Positions 24,591-33,402 of a stretch of 38,067 nt of DNA are shown here, in pieces. The notes under the pieces are model-generated. The model saw nothing but the letters and a program-made list of their open reading frames with translations, searched no databases and was not told the origin of the DNA. This DNA comes from an uncultured Spirochaetales bacterium. Its GTDB lineage: Bacteria; Spirochaetota; Spirochaetia; Sphaerochaetales; Sphaerochaetaceae. The stretch lies in the NCBI GenBank assembly GCA_949299185.1, contig CASFZR010000015.1, positions 1 to 38,067 on the forward strand, in the 5' to 3' direction. The position numbers and the translations under genes were made by a program. Position 1 is the stretch's first letter, and the number at the start of each line of letters is the position of its first letter.

Positions 24591-25435
24591 TCCATTACCT
24601 CGCGCTCACCACCGGCAGCTGCGGCAACTGCTATGTCTTCACTGATGGCCGGGACACGATCGTCATCGATGCCGGCGTGACATATACCAAGCTCGCCCGC
24701 TCGCTCTCCGATCATGGGATAGATCCCCTGTCGATACGCGCTCTATTCCTGACCCATCTCCATCCTGATCACTCGAAGGGAGCGGGTGTCTGCCAGCGTA
24801 AGCTCGGCATCCCTGCGTATATCTCCTCCGTCTCCCTTGCCGAGAACGCCGTGGTGATCGATCGCCAGCGCCTTGAGCGTCCGCTTCTCCGCACGTTCGA
24901 GTACGGTGAGACGATAGCCGCAGGGGCGTTCCGCCTCATGCCGTTCAGGACGAGCCATGACAGCCCTGGATCGGCAGGCTACGCACTCGCGTGCCATGGC
25001 CGCCGCTTCTTCCTCATGACCGATACCGGCGTGATACCCGATGAGGCGGAGCCTCTTGCCTCCATCGCCGATGTTGAGTTCATAGAGGCGAACTATGATG
25101 ATGATATGCTTGAGAAGGGTAGCTATCCCTATCCTCTCAAGAGAAGGATAAGAGGAAGCTACGGGCACCTGTCCAACGGTGAGGCCGTAGCGTTCGCATC
25201 CCGCACCGCCCGCAGGGGGGACAGCATCTACTTCGTCCACCTGAGCAGGAACAACAATGATCCCGGGCTGGTGCGTGACGAGGCCATGCGCTCCATCCCT
25301 TCCGGGATATTCTGCAAGGTATGCGAGCGAGGCGAGACATTCGAAGGATTCTTGGATGACGAAGAAAGCTGGTGGAAGGAAGAAGGAAAGGAATATCCAG
25401 AGGCTGAAGGACTGCCGCAGGGTGCGGCGCGCTGA
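24587..25435 (+). CDS. MBL-fold metallo-hydrolase, YycJ/WalJ-like
   Basis: A 282-residue metallo-beta-lactamase fold hydrolase. The zinc motif LTHLHPDHSKG gives H57, H59, D61 and H62, followed by a TSHDSPGSAGY histidine and MTDTG. The N-terminal LTTGSCGNCYVF is typical of YycJ/WalJ (GSSGNxxxL), proteins proposed to be 5' exonucleases coordinating cell division and DNA metabolism. It overlaps the preceding gene by four bases. The nuclease assignment is by family only. Confidence 0.85.
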   Translation: MIHYLALTTGSCGNCYVFTDGRDTIVIDAGVTYTKLARSLSDHGIDPLSIRALFLTHLHPDHSKGAGVCQRKLGIPAYISSVSLAENAVVIDRQRLERPLLRTFEYGETIAAGAFRLMPFRTSHDSPGSAGYALACHGRRFFLMTDTGVIPDEAEPLASIADVEFIEANYDDDMLEKGSYPYPLKRRIRGSYGHLSNGEAVAFASRTARRGDSIYFVHLSRNNNDPGLVRDEAMRSIPSGIFCKVCERGETFEGFLDDEESWWKEEGKEYPEAEGLPQGAAR

Positions 25436-25445
25436 TGGATTGAGG

Positions 25446-27164
25446 ATGAAGACGGTCAGGGGATACACGTTCCCTGACTTCATCGATGCCGTTGCCGCGC
25501 GCTACGGGAAGAGGACGTGCTACCGCGTGTTCCGTACCGGAGAGGAGAATGACATGACATATCTCCAGCTCTCCTGGTATTCCCGTGCCGTCTCCTCCTA
25601 TCTTCTATCGCTGGGGATAGGTAAGGGAGATCGTATCGCCATACTCGGCGAGAGCAGCCCGATGTGGATGGTGATGTACCTCGGCATCGTCTCGATCGGA
25701 GCGGTCGCGGTTCCCATCCTGCCGGACTTCCCTGAGCGCGATGTCCGCTCGATACTTGAGCAGAGCGGCGCTCGCGGAGTCGCCGTGAACATCAAGCAGC
25801 AGGCGAAGGTGAAGGATGCCGAGGGCCTCCTCCTATTCCGCCTCGATGACCTTGTCCATATCCCATCCATCCCGGATGGAGCCTCCTTCGCGTCAGCTCC
25901 GGGCTATGCGATGCGCACCTTCAAGATCGACAAGGCGGCGCTCGATAAGTGCAGGGCTGCAGAGGATGACCTTGCCTCCATCATCTTCACCTCCGGTACG
26001 ACAGGCGCATCAAAGGGCGTGATGCTCACGCATATGAACATCCTCCGGACCGCGGACCTCGCCACCGATGTCTATGTCAGGCTCAAGCCAGGCATGAAGG
26101 TCCTCTCGATCCTTCCGATGAGCCATGTCTATGAGTTCACCATCGGGCAGGTGCTTCCGCTGATGGTAGGACTGGAGATAACGTTCCTCGGCCGCCAGCC
26201 TGCCGTCTCCATCCTCCTGCCCGCCCTCAGCGAGGTGAGGCCCCATGTCATGCTTACCGTGCCGCTCCTGATCGAGAAGGTGTATAAGGCCGCCGTCGTT
26301 CCCGTACTCAGGGATAACGAGCGGATCAGGAAGCTCATTGCGAATCCGCTCACGTCCGCGGTCGTCTATCGCACGATAGGCCGGAAGCTGAAGAAGACCT
26401 TTGGACATCGCCTCGTCTTCTTCGGCATCGGAGGAGCGCCTCTCGATAAGGATGTGGAGATCTTCCTGCATAAGGCCCATTTTCCATACGCGCTCGGCTA
26501 TGGCCTTACGGAGACAAGCCCCCTTGTCGCGGGCTGCGGCTCTGCTCATCGGCGCCAGCACCCAGGATTCGTAGGGGAGATCGTCACCGATGACAGCGTC
26601 GTGCTTCTCGACAGGAACGAGGAGGGGGTGGGAGAGATCGCGGTACGCGGCCCGAACGTCATGAAGGGCTACTACGGCCGTCCTGATCTCGATAGCGAGG
26701 TCTTCACCGCCGATGGCTATTTCCGTACCGGCGACCTCGGCTATATAGACCGCCGCAGCAGGCTTTCGATCAGGGGACGCGTCAAGACGATGATCCTCGG
26801 ACCGGGCGGAGAGAACATCTATCCAGAGATGATCGAGTCGCTGATCAACAACCAGGACTATGTCGAGGAGTCGCTCGTGGTGCCTGAGGACGGCGGCCTC
26901 GTTGCCCTGATAAAGATCGATGTGGACGTGATGGCCGAGAAGATGAGCCTCTCTCTCAAGGATGCCAAGGAGGAGGCCCAGAGGTATATCAAGAGGATAA
27001 GGAATGAGGTAAACTCCCAGCTGTCGGCCTTCTCGAAGATCTCCGACGTGCAGCTGCAGGATGAGCCGTTCGACAGGACTCCCACGCAGAAGATCAAGAG
27101 GTTCCTCTATCCTAAGAAGAAGGATGGGGATAAGGCAGGCAGGGAGAGGGAAGATGATAGATAG
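25446..27164 (+). CDS. AMP-forming long-chain acyl-CoA synthetase, divergent third copy
   Basis: A 572-residue ANL-superfamily ligase with the P-loop FTSGTTGASKGV, GYGLTETSPL, the FRTGDLGYID core, the hinge RGRVKTMILGPGGEN, and the C-terminal RTPTQKIKRF lysine region. It is clearly more distant from the tandem pair at 8406 and 10227 than they are from each other, so it is an older paralogue. The ATG at 25446 is preferred; a longer frame from 25257 lies within the MBL gene. Its 3' end overlaps the DAHP synthase start by 11 bases. Confidence 0.88.
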   Translation: MKTVRGYTFPDFIDAVAARYGKRTCYRVFRTGEENDMTYLQLSWYSRAVSSYLLSLGIGKGDRIAILGESSPMWMVMYLGIVSIGAVAVPILPDFPERDVRSILEQSGARGVAVNIKQQAKVKDAEGLLLFRLDDLVHIPSIPDGASFASAPGYAMRTFKIDKAALDKCRAAEDDLASIIFTSGTTGASKGVMLTHMNILRTADLATDVYVRLKPGMKVLSILPMSHVYEFTIGQVLPLMVGLEITFLGRQPAVSILLPALSEVRPHVMLTVPLLIEKVYKAAVVPVLRDNERIRKLIANPLTSAVVYRTIGRKLKKTFGHRLVFFGIGGAPLDKDVEIFLHKAHFPYALGYGLTETSPLVAGCGSAHRRQHPGFVGEIVTDDSVVLLDRNEEGVGEIAVRGPNVMKGYYGRPDLDSEVFTADGYFRTGDLGYIDRRSRLSIRGRVKTMILGPGGENIYPEMIESLINNQDYVEESLVVPEDGGLVALIKIDVDVMAEKMSLSLKDAKEEAQRYIKRIRNEVNSQLSAFSKISDVQLQDEPFDRTPTQKIKRFLYPKKKDGDKAGREREDDR

Positions 27165-28239
27165 AACGACGCAGGACGTGAGGATCGCGGGCATAGAGCG
27201 GCTGAAGACGCCGACGGAGCTTGCATCCATCTGTCCGATAACCGAGGAGAACGTCAGGAGGATCAGGGGATTCAGGCATTCGGTTAATTCGATAATCAAG
27301 GGCGAGGACCGGAGGCTCCTTGCCATCATCGGACCCTGTTCGATCCATGACCCGAAGGCCGCGCTTGAGTACGCCTCACGTCTCAAGGCCCTTGCAGACA
27401 AGGTCTCGGATACCTTCTTCATCGTCATGCGCACCTATTTCGAGAAGCCCCGTACCTCCCTTGGCTGGAAGGGGCTGATCATCGATCCTGACATGGATGA
27501 GTCGTGCGATATAGAGAAGGGGCTGACGATCGCCAGGAACCTCCTGATAGAGATAAACGAGATGGGGCTTCCCGTAGGGTGCGAGGTGCTTGATCCGATC
27601 GTGCCGCAGTACACCGACGAGCTGATGTCCTGGTCCTCGATAGGCGCTAGGACCACCGAGAGCCAGACCCACAGATCGCTTGCCTCCGGACTCTCTGTCG
27701 CCGTAGGCTTCAAGAACAGCACGTCAGGTGACCTTACCGCCGCTGTCAATGCGATAAAGAGCGCGTCACGTCCGGCTTCGTTCATCGGAGTTGAGCGCAA
27801 CGGCCAGCTTGCCGTGTTCCGCTCCGCCGGAAACGACTGCTGCCATCTCATACTCCGCGGCGGCGACCATGGCCCGAACTACTATGAGGATGACGTGGAG
27901 GATGCGAAGAGGACGATGGAGTCACTCTCCCTCCAGCCGCGCATCATCATCGACTGCTCCCATCAGAACAGCCGCAAGGACTGGAGGAGGCAGAAGAGGG
28001 TGCTTCGCTCGGTGGTCGATCAGGTAAGGTGGGGTGAGAAGGCCATCAGGGGCTTCATGCTTGAATCGAATCTCGTCGAGGGCGCGCAGAAGATAGGCGA
28101 TGATCCTTCGACGCTGCAATATGGCGTCTCCGTCACCGATGGATGCATCGGCTGGGAGGAGACCGAGAGGATCGTGCTTCATGCCGCGGATCTCATAAGG
28201 GAGGCCATTGCCGCAGGCGGAAGCGAGGAGGTGCTTTGA
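27154..28239 (+). CDS. aroF: 3-deoxy-7-phosphoheptulonate (DAHP) synthase, class I alpha
   Basis: First enzyme of the shikimate pathway, joining phosphoenolpyruvate and erythrose 4-phosphate. The 361-residue AroF/G/H-type protein shows IGPCSIHD, MRTYFEKPRT, 'IGARTTESQTHR' and DCSHQNSRKDW (metal and phosphate ligands). The N-terminal extension (residues 1-45) is the part that senses aromatic amino acids in this class. Which amino acid inhibits it cannot be told here, so the symbol is approximate. It starts inside the end of the acyl-CoA ligase gene with GGGAGAGG upstream, and its stop overlaps the next ATG by one base. Confidence 0.93.
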   Translation: MIDRTTQDVRIAGIERLKTPTELASICPITEENVRRIRGFRHSVNSIIKGEDRRLLAIIGPCSIHDPKAALEYASRLKALADKVSDTFFIVMRTYFEKPRTSLGWKGLIIDPDMDESCDIEKGLTIARNLLIEINEMGLPVGCEVLDPIVPQYTDELMSWSSIGARTTESQTHRSLASGLSVAVGFKNSTSGDLTAAVNAIKSASRPASFIGVERNGQLAVFRSAGNDCCHLILRGGDHGPNYYEDDVEDAKRTMESLSLQPRIIIDCSHQNSRKDWRRQKRVLRSVVDQVRWGEKAIRGFMLESNLVEGAQKIGDDPSTLQYGVSVTDGCIGWEETERIVLHAADLIREAIAAGGSEEVL

Positions 28240-28790
28240 TGAAGAAGGTTCTTGTCTTCCTTGCCGAAGGCTTCGAGGAGGCGGAGGCCCTCTGCCCAGT
28301 GGATGTGCTGAGGCGCGCTGGCGCTGATGTCACGCTAGCAGGCGTAGGGTCGCTGGATGTGAGGTCGTCACACGGCGTCACGGTACATTGCTCCGTCCTC
28401 GTAGAGGATATCGCGAAGGATGAGCGGTGGGATGCGGTATTCTGCCCCGGCGGCATGCCAGGCGCGGTGAACCTCGCGCAGTGCTGGGATGTGAATGAGA
28501 TACTGATCCGCTCTGCCCAGACGGGGATCGTGGCCGCGATCTGCGCCTCTCCTGCGGTCGTCCTGGCTCCGCTTGGACTGCTTACGGGAAGGCGCGCCAC
28601 CTGCTTCCCCGGCTGCGAGAGCTATGCCCCTGATATCCCATTCCTGAAGGACGGTGTCGTGCGCGATGGTAATATCGTGACGGGAAAGAGCGCTGGCTGG
28701 GCGTTCGACCTAGGACTGAGGCTGGTCGAGATTCTCTATGGACAGGAGGAATCCGAGAAGGTCCGTAGCGCTATATACTACAAGGAATAA
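28239..28790 (+). CDS. DJ-1/PfpI family protein (YajL/ThiJ-like)
   Basis: A 183-residue DJ-1 superfamily protein. The reactive cysteine C102 sits in the nucleophile elbow AAICASPAV, and the partner glutamate is in GFEEAEA (E13/E14). Members act as chaperones or as deglycases/glyoxalases protecting against carbonyl stress; the exact reaction is debated. GAGGAGG upstream inside the end of the DAHP synthase gene is its ribosome site. It is the last gene before a terminator. Confidence 0.9.
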   Translation: MKKVLVFLAEGFEEAEALCPVDVLRRAGADVTLAGVGSLDVRSSHGVTVHCSVLVEDIAKDERWDAVFCPGGMPGAVNLAQCWDVNEILIRSAQTGIVAAICASPAVVLAPLGLLTGRRATCFPGCESYAPDIPFLKDGVVRDGNIVTGKSAGWAFDLGLRLVEILYGQEESEKVRSAIYYKE

Positions 28791-28793
28791 GAA

Positions 28794-28824
28794 ACGGGGC
28801 CTGATGGCCCCGTCCTTCTCTCTG
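28794..28824. terminator. Strong hairpin terminator between DJ-1 gene and mscL
   Basis: Perfect 8-bp stem ACGGGGCC (28794-28801) and GGCCCCGT (28806-28813) with a TGAT loop, followed by CCTTCTCTCT. It lies four bases past the DJ-1 family stop and 20 bases past the end of the convergent mscL, so it may serve both. Confidence 0.75.
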
Positions 28825-28833
28825 TACCGCTTC

Positions 28834-29265
28834 TTATTTCTTCAGGAGGTCCCTGATCTCGGTAAGGAGTACGATCTCCGGAGATGGTGCTGGAGGAACT
28901 GCGGCCTTGACTGCCTCTTCCTCTGCCTTCTTCTTCTCCGCGGCGTCCTTCATCTTGTTGATCGCCTTTACGAAGCAGAACACGACGAAGGCGATGATGA
29001 CGAAGCTGATGATCGCGTTGATGAAGATGCCATACCTGATGGCTACCGCGTCAGCAGTCTCGGTTGCCGGGCGGAGGACGATCTGGAGATCCTGGAAGTC
29101 GATGCCACCGGTAACCAGTCCGATGACAGGCATGATGATGTCATTGACAAGCGAGTTGACGATGGCGGTGAACGCGGCGCCTACGACAACGCCTACAGCC
29201 ATGTCCATTACGTTTCCACGGGCGATGAACTTGCGGAACTCTGCGAAGAAACCTGTTTCTTTCAT
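28834..29265 (-). CDS. mscL: Large-conductance mechanosensitive channel MscL
   Basis: Pentameric membrane channel that opens under hypo-osmotic stress. The 143 residues show the amphipathic N-terminus FFAEFRKFIARGNVMDMAVG, pore helix 1 (VGVVVGAAFTAIVNSLVNDIIMPVIG), a periplasmic loop, helix 2 (INAIISFVIIAFVVFCFVKAIN) and a charged C-terminal coiled coil. The ATG at 29265 is preceded by AAGGAA on the minus strand; the TTG at 29283 would add six residues. Confidence 0.95.
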   Translation of the reverse strand: MKETGFFAEFRKFIARGNVMDMAVGVVVGAAFTAIVNSLVNDIIMPVIGLVTGGIDFQDLQIVLRPATETADAVAIRYGIFINAIISFVIIAFVVFCFVKAINKMKDAAEKKKAEEEAVKAAVPPAPSPEIVLLTEIRDLLKK

Positions 29266-29287
29266 CTGTTTTTCCTTATCCAATTGG

Positions 29288-29317
29288 TTGAAATACGGCT
29301 AATTAAATAATTAATAT
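29288..29317 (+). promoter_or_regulatory. Promoter of asnA
   Basis: TTGAAA (29288-29293) and TAATAT (29312-29317) are separated by 18 bp, about 30 bases before the asnA start. The surrounding sequence is AT-rich. Confidence 0.45.
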
Positions 29318-29347
29318 TGTATGACTGTCAATCGATGGAGGAATAAT

Positions 29348-30367
29348 ATGTGCTTTCCAGAAGGATATAGGCCGCTCTTAGGAGCGCATGAGACCGAGAA
29401 GGCGATAAAGGACGCCAAGGATACATTCGAGCGCGAGCTTTCCGGAGCCCTCAGGCTCTCCCGTGTCACATCACCGCTCTTCGTGCCCTCTGATTCGGGA
29501 ATAAACGATGATCTCAATGGTGTCGAGAGCCCTGTCAGGTTCACCGTGAAGAACCTCGGGGGAAAGCATATGGAGATCATACAGTCGCTTGCCAAGTGGA
29601 AGAGGATGGCGCTCGCCGATTACGGCTTCAAGACCGGACGGGGAATATATACGGATATGAACGCGCTCAGGCCCGATGATGACATAGACGCCATACATTC
29701 GATCTACGTCGACCAGTGGGACTGGGAGAAGGTAATGGACGGGGAGGAGAGGAACCTCGATTACCTCAAGGCCACGGTACGCACTATCTACGCCTCGATA
29801 AAGAGGACCGCGTTCCTGCTCTCCGAGGACTTTCCCGTACTCAGGGACACCCTTCCTGATGAGATCACGTTCATACATTCCGAGGATGCCGCGGCAGAGT
29901 ACCCGAACCTCACGCCGCAGGAGCGGGAGAGGGAACTTGCCAGGCGCTACGGCGCGATCTTCCTCATCGGGATAGGATACGGCAATCCTCCACATTCCGG
30001 TAGGGCACCTGACTATGATGACTGGTCCACCGATACAGGCAGCGGCCACCATGGCCTCAATGGGGATATAATCGTGTGGGACACGGTACGCTCCGATTCG
30101 CTTGAGCTTTCGAGCATGGGCATCCGCGTGGACCGCGACGCGCTTCTGCGTCAGCTTGAGATCCGCGGCTGTGAGGAGAGGAAGGACCTCTACTGGCACA
30201 GGAGGCTACTTGCCGGTGAGTATCCGCAGACGATAGGCGGTGGAATAGGGCAGTCGAGGCTCTGCATGTTCCTTCTGCACAAGGCCCATGTCGGAGAGGT
30301 GCAGGCATCCGTATGGCCGGATGAGGCAAGGGAGGAGGCGAGGAGCCATGGCACGCAGCTCCTCTGA
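29348..30367 (+). CDS. asnA: Aspartate-ammonia ligase (asparagine synthetase A)
   Basis: Ammonia-dependent, AMP-forming asparagine synthesis. The 339 residues match AsnA length and fold (class II synthetase core). Typical stretches are 'SPLFVPSDSGINDDLNGVE', 'KWKRMALADYGF', 'YVDQWDWEKV' and the C-terminal 'GGGIGQSRLCMFLL' (motif 3). The ATG at 29348 has GGAGGA five bases upstream; the in-frame ATG at 29321 would add nine residues. With asnS nearby it completes direct tRNA-Asn supply. Confidence 0.95.
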   Translation: MCFPEGYRPLLGAHETEKAIKDAKDTFERELSGALRLSRVTSPLFVPSDSGINDDLNGVESPVRFTVKNLGGKHMEIIQSLAKWKRMALADYGFKTGRGIYTDMNALRPDDDIDAIHSIYVDQWDWEKVMDGEERNLDYLKATVRTIYASIKRTAFLLSEDFPVLRDTLPDEITFIHSEDAAAEYPNLTPQERERELARRYGAIFLIGIGYGNPPHSGRAPDYDDWSTDTGSGHHGLNGDIIVWDTVRSDSLELSSMGIRVDRDALLRQLEIRGCEERKDLYWHRRLLAGEYPQTIGGGIGQSRLCMFLLHKAHVGEVQASVWPDEAREEARSHGTQLL

Positions 30368-30396
30368 TCGTTAATTCCATGCACTGTCGAGACCTG

Positions 30397-30457
30397 CAAA
30401 TATTGTTGAAAATATTTTCGTAAACCGATTGACGAAAGCAATCAAAAGTTGTAGGTT
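30397..30457 (+). promoter_or_regulatory. Promoter and AT-rich upstream element of tRNA-Leu
   Basis: TTGACG (30429-30434) is followed 17 bp later by TAGGTT (30452-30457). Just upstream the sequence is AT-rich with an inverted AAATATT/AATATTT pair around 30399-30417, which may act as an UP element. The tRNA begins 18 bases after the -10 box. Confidence 0.45.
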
Positions 30458-30474
30458 ATCACAGTGCCAATTGA

Positions 30475-30558
30475 GCGGTCGTGGTGGAATTGGTAGACAC
30501 GCTAGCTTGAGGTGCTAGTGGTCGAAAGGCTATGCTGGTTCAAGTCCAGTCGACCGCA
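30475..30558 (+). tRNA. tRNA-Leu (anticodon GAG)
   Basis: An 84-nt class II tRNA. Acceptor stem GCGGTCG (30475-30481) pairs with CGACCGC (30551-30557), with discriminator A at 30558. The D-arm GGTGGAATTGGTAGACAC is typical of leucine tRNAs. The anticodon stem CTAGC/GCTAG encloses loop TTGAGGT with anticodon GAG at 30509-30511. A long variable arm follows, then a T-arm with GGTTCAAGTCC. The 3' CCA is not encoded, so a CCA-adding enzyme is needed. Confidence 0.97.
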
Positions 30559-30566
30559 CTGCATTG

Positions 30567-30606
30567 ATCCTTCTGCTGTAGATACGGTAGAAGGATTTTT
30601 CTTTTC
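30567..30606 (+). terminator. Rho-independent terminator after tRNA-Leu
   Basis: A 13-bp hairpin beginning ATCCTTCT (30567-30574) and ending AGAAGGAT (30589-30596), with an AGAT loop and two G-T pairs, followed by TTTTCTTTTC. It is the most canonical terminator in the window. Confidence 0.9.
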
Positions 30607-30624
30607 TATGAGAAGCTAGGGGCA

Positions 30625-32625
30625 TCAGCTTGTCCTGGTCTTCTCCAGGAATTTCCTGAGCCTGTCTGCCTGTTCCTTCCTCAGCTGCTCAGGGCTCTTC
30701 TCCTCGTTCTTGAAAAGCTCCGCGGGTATCTCCTCAAGAAAGCGAGAGGGTATGACCATCTTCTCCTCTCCCTCGCGCGTGATGCGGGTATCTGAGTAGT
30801 TGATGACGAGCTTCTTCCTTGCCCTCGTGATGGCGACGTAGAAGAGCCTTCTCTCCTCGTCTATGTTCCTCGCGTTCTCCTCTAGGGCACGCTTGGAGGG
30901 GATTATGTCATCCTCGATGCCGGCAAGGTATACTGAGATGAACTCCAGGCCCTTCGAGGCGTGCATGGTCATGATGTTCACCTTCTTCTCGTCATCATCG
31001 CTCTCGTCGCCGATGAGCGAGACGGCGTTGACGTAGTCCTTCATCGTCGCGCCGTCATGTTCCTCTATGAATCGCTTGAGCCTTGTCGAGAGGATCTCGA
31101 TTCCATGCATCCTGAAGTCCACGGATTTCGGGCTATCGGGGAATTCCTCTACAAGCATCCCCTCGTAACCTGTGTCCTCCACTATGCGCTCGATTATGTA
31201 TGAGGGAGCCTTATCCGAGAGGGATTTCCATGAGGCGATCCTCTCCTGGAAGCGGCGCAGTGCATCGCGTGACTTCTGCGGCAGTCCTCCGCTCTCGCCT
31301 GTAAGATGCTCAATCGCCTCATAAAGCGATGTGCCTCTCTGGTCCGCGTCAGAGCGGAGCCTTTCGACTGTCGTGCGTCCTATGCCCCGGCGCGGCGTGT
31401 TGATGATACGCAGTAGGCTAGTATCATCATGGCTGTTCAGCAGTACCTTGAGATAGCAGAGGATGTCGCGGATCTCGCGCCTATCGAAGAAGCTCTTTCC
31501 TCCTGATATCCTCGTGGGGATATTCATCTCGGTAAAGATGTTCTCCAGTTCCGTTATTAGCGAGTTCGTCCTCACCAGCACCCCGATATCCCCAGGCTTG
31601 ACCCCTCCTGAGATATCAGAGCGGACCTGCGATGCGATCCAGTAGGCGGCGGCCTCGCTGCTGCGGTGGCGCTTTATTGATATAGCGGCGCCTCCTTCCT
31701 CCTCCGTCCAGAGCTTCTTGTCCTTACGTTCGGTGTTGTGGATGATGAGGGCGTTCGCCGCCTTGAGTATGTTTCCCGTCGATCTGTAGTTCCTCTCCAG
31801 CCTGAACTCGACGCGTTCGGGAAAGTCCTTCTCGAACTCGAGGATGTTCTCGTAGTTCGCGCCGCGCCAGGAGTAGATGGACTGGTCATCATCGCCGACC
31901 ACGGCGATGTTCCTGTAGCGCTTCGCTATCGTTGATATGAACCTGTACTGCAGGAGCGATGTGTCCTGGAACTCATCTATCATGATGTAGCGGTAGCGCT
32001 CCTGCACCTTCTCCAGTATCCAGGGCTTCTCGCAGAATATGCGCAGCGGAAGGAGTATCAGGTCATCGAAGTCCACGACATTGTACGCCTTCTGCGTCAG
32101 CAGCCACTCCCTGTAGATCTCGGCGATGGCCCCATCCTCGCTCTCCATGCGGCTGCGTCCTGTCTTGAGGTCGCTGAATAGCGAGCGCAGCGTGCCTATG
32201 TTGTAGTCCGGTATCTGATAGCCGCAGGCCACGATGCAGTTCTTTATCAGGGCATCGTTGTCGTTCGTGTCATAGAGCGTGAAGTCGTTATGGTAGCCAA
32301 GGTGCTGGATGTACTGCTTCAGCAGTCCCAGCCCGAAGGAGTGGAACGTCGTCGCGGTAAGCTCCTTCAGAGGTTTCTTCAGTAATCCTCGGATCCTCTC
32401 GCTCATCTCCTTGGCGGCCTTGTTCGTGAAGGTTAGGGCAAGGATATTCTTCTCATCTATCCCTTCTTCCAGCATGTGCGCGATGCGGTAGGTGAGCATC
32501 CTCGTCTTGCCGGATCCGGCACCGGCTATTATCAGGACGGGGCCATCGATCCTTGCCGCCGCCGCGGCCTGTTCCGGATTGAGTACTTTCGAGAGGTCGG
32601 TCTTCACAGATGAAGAAGTTGCCAT
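30625..32625 (-). CDS. UvrD/PcrA/Rep family 3'-5' DNA helicase
   Basis: A 666-residue superfamily 1A helicase. Motifs in order: the Q motif LNPEQAAAA, Walker A AGAGSGKTRML, motif Ia LALTFTNKAAKEM, Walker B MIDEFQD, motif III GDDDQSIYSWRGA, motif IV RNYRSTGNI, motif V 'IMTMHASKGLEF' and motif VI FYVAITRARKK. It acts in nucleotide excision repair, mismatch repair or replication restart; PcrA and Rep roles cannot be separated by sequence alone. It is shorter than E. coli UvrD (720), with the C-terminal interaction tail reduced to a charged segment. There is no clear ribosome site. A LexA/CI-like gene lies just upstream in the same direction. Confidence 0.93.
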   Translation of the reverse strand: MATSSSVKTDLSKVLNPEQAAAAARIDGPVLIIAGAGSGKTRMLTYRIAHMLEEGIDEKNILALTFTNKAAKEMSERIRGLLKKPLKELTATTFHSFGLGLLKQYIQHLGYHNDFTLYDTNDNDALIKNCIVACGYQIPDYNIGTLRSLFSDLKTGRSRMESEDGAIAEIYREWLLTQKAYNVVDFDDLILLPLRIFCEKPWILEKVQERYRYIMIDEFQDTSLLQYRFISTIAKRYRNIAVVGDDDQSIYSWRGANYENILEFEKDFPERVEFRLERNYRSTGNILKAANALIIHNTERKDKKLWTEEEGGAAISIKRHRSSEAAAYWIASQVRSDISGGVKPGDIGVLVRTNSLITELENIFTEMNIPTRISGGKSFFDRREIRDILCYLKVLLNSHDDTSLLRIINTPRRGIGRTTVERLRSDADQRGTSLYEAIEHLTGESGGLPQKSRDALRRFQERIASWKSLSDKAPSYIIERIVEDTGYEGMLVEEFPDSPKSVDFRMHGIEILSTRLKRFIEEHDGATMKDYVNAVSLIGDESDDDEKKVNIMTMHASKGLEFISVYLAGIEDDIIPSKRALEENARNIDEERRLFYVAITRARKKLVINYSDTRITREGEEKMVIPSRFLEEIPAELFKNEEKSPEQLRKEQADRLRKFLEKTRTS

Positions 32626-32659
32626 ATCTTGGGATATCAGTCAATCGTGGAAGATGGAT

Positions 32660-32698
32660 ACTATAATAATATAAATACGCTATCATTAAGATAGCGTA
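32660..32698 (-). promoter_or_regulatory. Perfect inverted repeat upstream of helicase gene: operator or terminator
   Basis: TACGCTATC (32676-32684) and GATAGCGTA (32690-32698) form a perfect 9-bp inverted repeat around ATTAA. On the minus strand it lies 34 bases past the S24 repressor stop and is followed by TTTATATTATT, so it could be that gene's terminator. It also lies about 10 bases upstream of a -10-like TATAGT (32660-32665) for the helicase, over the expected -35, so it could equally be an operator. Confidence 0.5.
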
Positions 32699-32732
32699 AT
32701 CATATAGAATAAGATATTCATCCTACTCAAGG

Positions 32733-33383
32733 TCAGACGACTTCGTTATGTATCCAGCCTACGACCTTTCCCAGTATCCTGACGCCGGACTCATCCGCGT
32801 CGACTGTAAGGACCGGGTAGTTCTTGTTCTCGCTGATGATCGAGAGCCTCCTGTTGAGCGCGTCGAACGAGAGGCGCTTCACCATTATGTCGCCAGCGAG
32901 CGCGATGACGTAGATTCCCTCTCCCTTGATCATGCCCTTGGCGAAGAAGACATAGTCTCCGGGAAATATGTTCGCCTCTATCATGCTGTCTCCCTTCACC
33001 TCGGCGCTTACCAGGGTGGAGGCATCGCTCACGCCATGGAGTATCGAGAGGGGAATCGATATCCTCTTCATCGTGATGTTCTCGTCCGAGAGGAAGGTCT
33101 CGCCGTATCCTGCGGATATCTTCTGCGAGATGAACGGCACGCTGACCATGTCCGCCGTCCTCGTGGCTGCCTTCGGAGGTTCCCAGCCGAGTATGTACCA
33201 AGGATCGGTCTTGAGTATCTCCGAGAGCTTCTTCAGCTTGTCATATGGTATGTTGGTGATATCACCGGACTCATACTTAAAGATATTCTGCCTCGTCGTG
33301 CCTATCGCGTTTCCGATATCCTCCAGCGAGTAGCCCAGCTTCTCCCTGAGATGCCTTATCCTCTGTCCCTGCGTAGTGCCCAT
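32733..33383 (-). CDS. XRE-S24 repressor, LexA/CI-like
   Basis: A 216-residue regulator. The N-terminal Cro/CI HTH (about residues 8-65, with 'YSLEDIGNAIGTTRQNIFKYE') is joined to a C-terminal S24 (LexA-type) peptidase domain. The Ala-Gly cleavage pair (A91-G92, in ISAGYGE), catalytic S133 in KGDSMIEA and K169 in IMVKRL are all present. It should therefore be able to self-cleave when RecA is activated, like phage CI repressors and HdiR. No phage genes lie nearby; the next gene is a repair-type helicase. The start at 33383 has a GGAGG site five bases upstream; the frame extends to 33413 without support. Confidence 0.88.
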   Translation of the reverse strand: MGTTQGQRIRHLREKLGYSLEDIGNAIGTTRQNIFKYESGDITNIPYDKLKKLSEILKTDPWYILGWEPPKAATRTADMVSVPFISQKISAGYGETFLSDENITMKRISIPLSILHGVSDASTLVSAEVKGDSMIEANIFPGDYVFFAKGMIKGEGIYVIALAGDIMVKRLSFDALNRRLSIISENKNYPVLTVDADESGVRILGKVVGWIHNEVV

Positions 33384-33402
33384 ATTTCCTCCGTTGATTG
33401 AT

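Noticed and set aside
25215..25220. G6 run inside the MBL hydrolase gene as a phase-variation tract
   Set aside because: Six bases is short for frequent slippage and a housekeeping hydrolase is an unlikely contingency gene.
26010..27434. 474-residue open frame on the minus strand
   Set aside because: Antisense to the third acyl-CoA ligase and DAHP synthase, both with full motif sets; composition is that of a shadow.
32733..33383. Prophage or integrated element marked by the CI-like repressor
   Set aside because: No integrase, att repeats, Cro, or structural phage genes; flanks are housekeeping genes.
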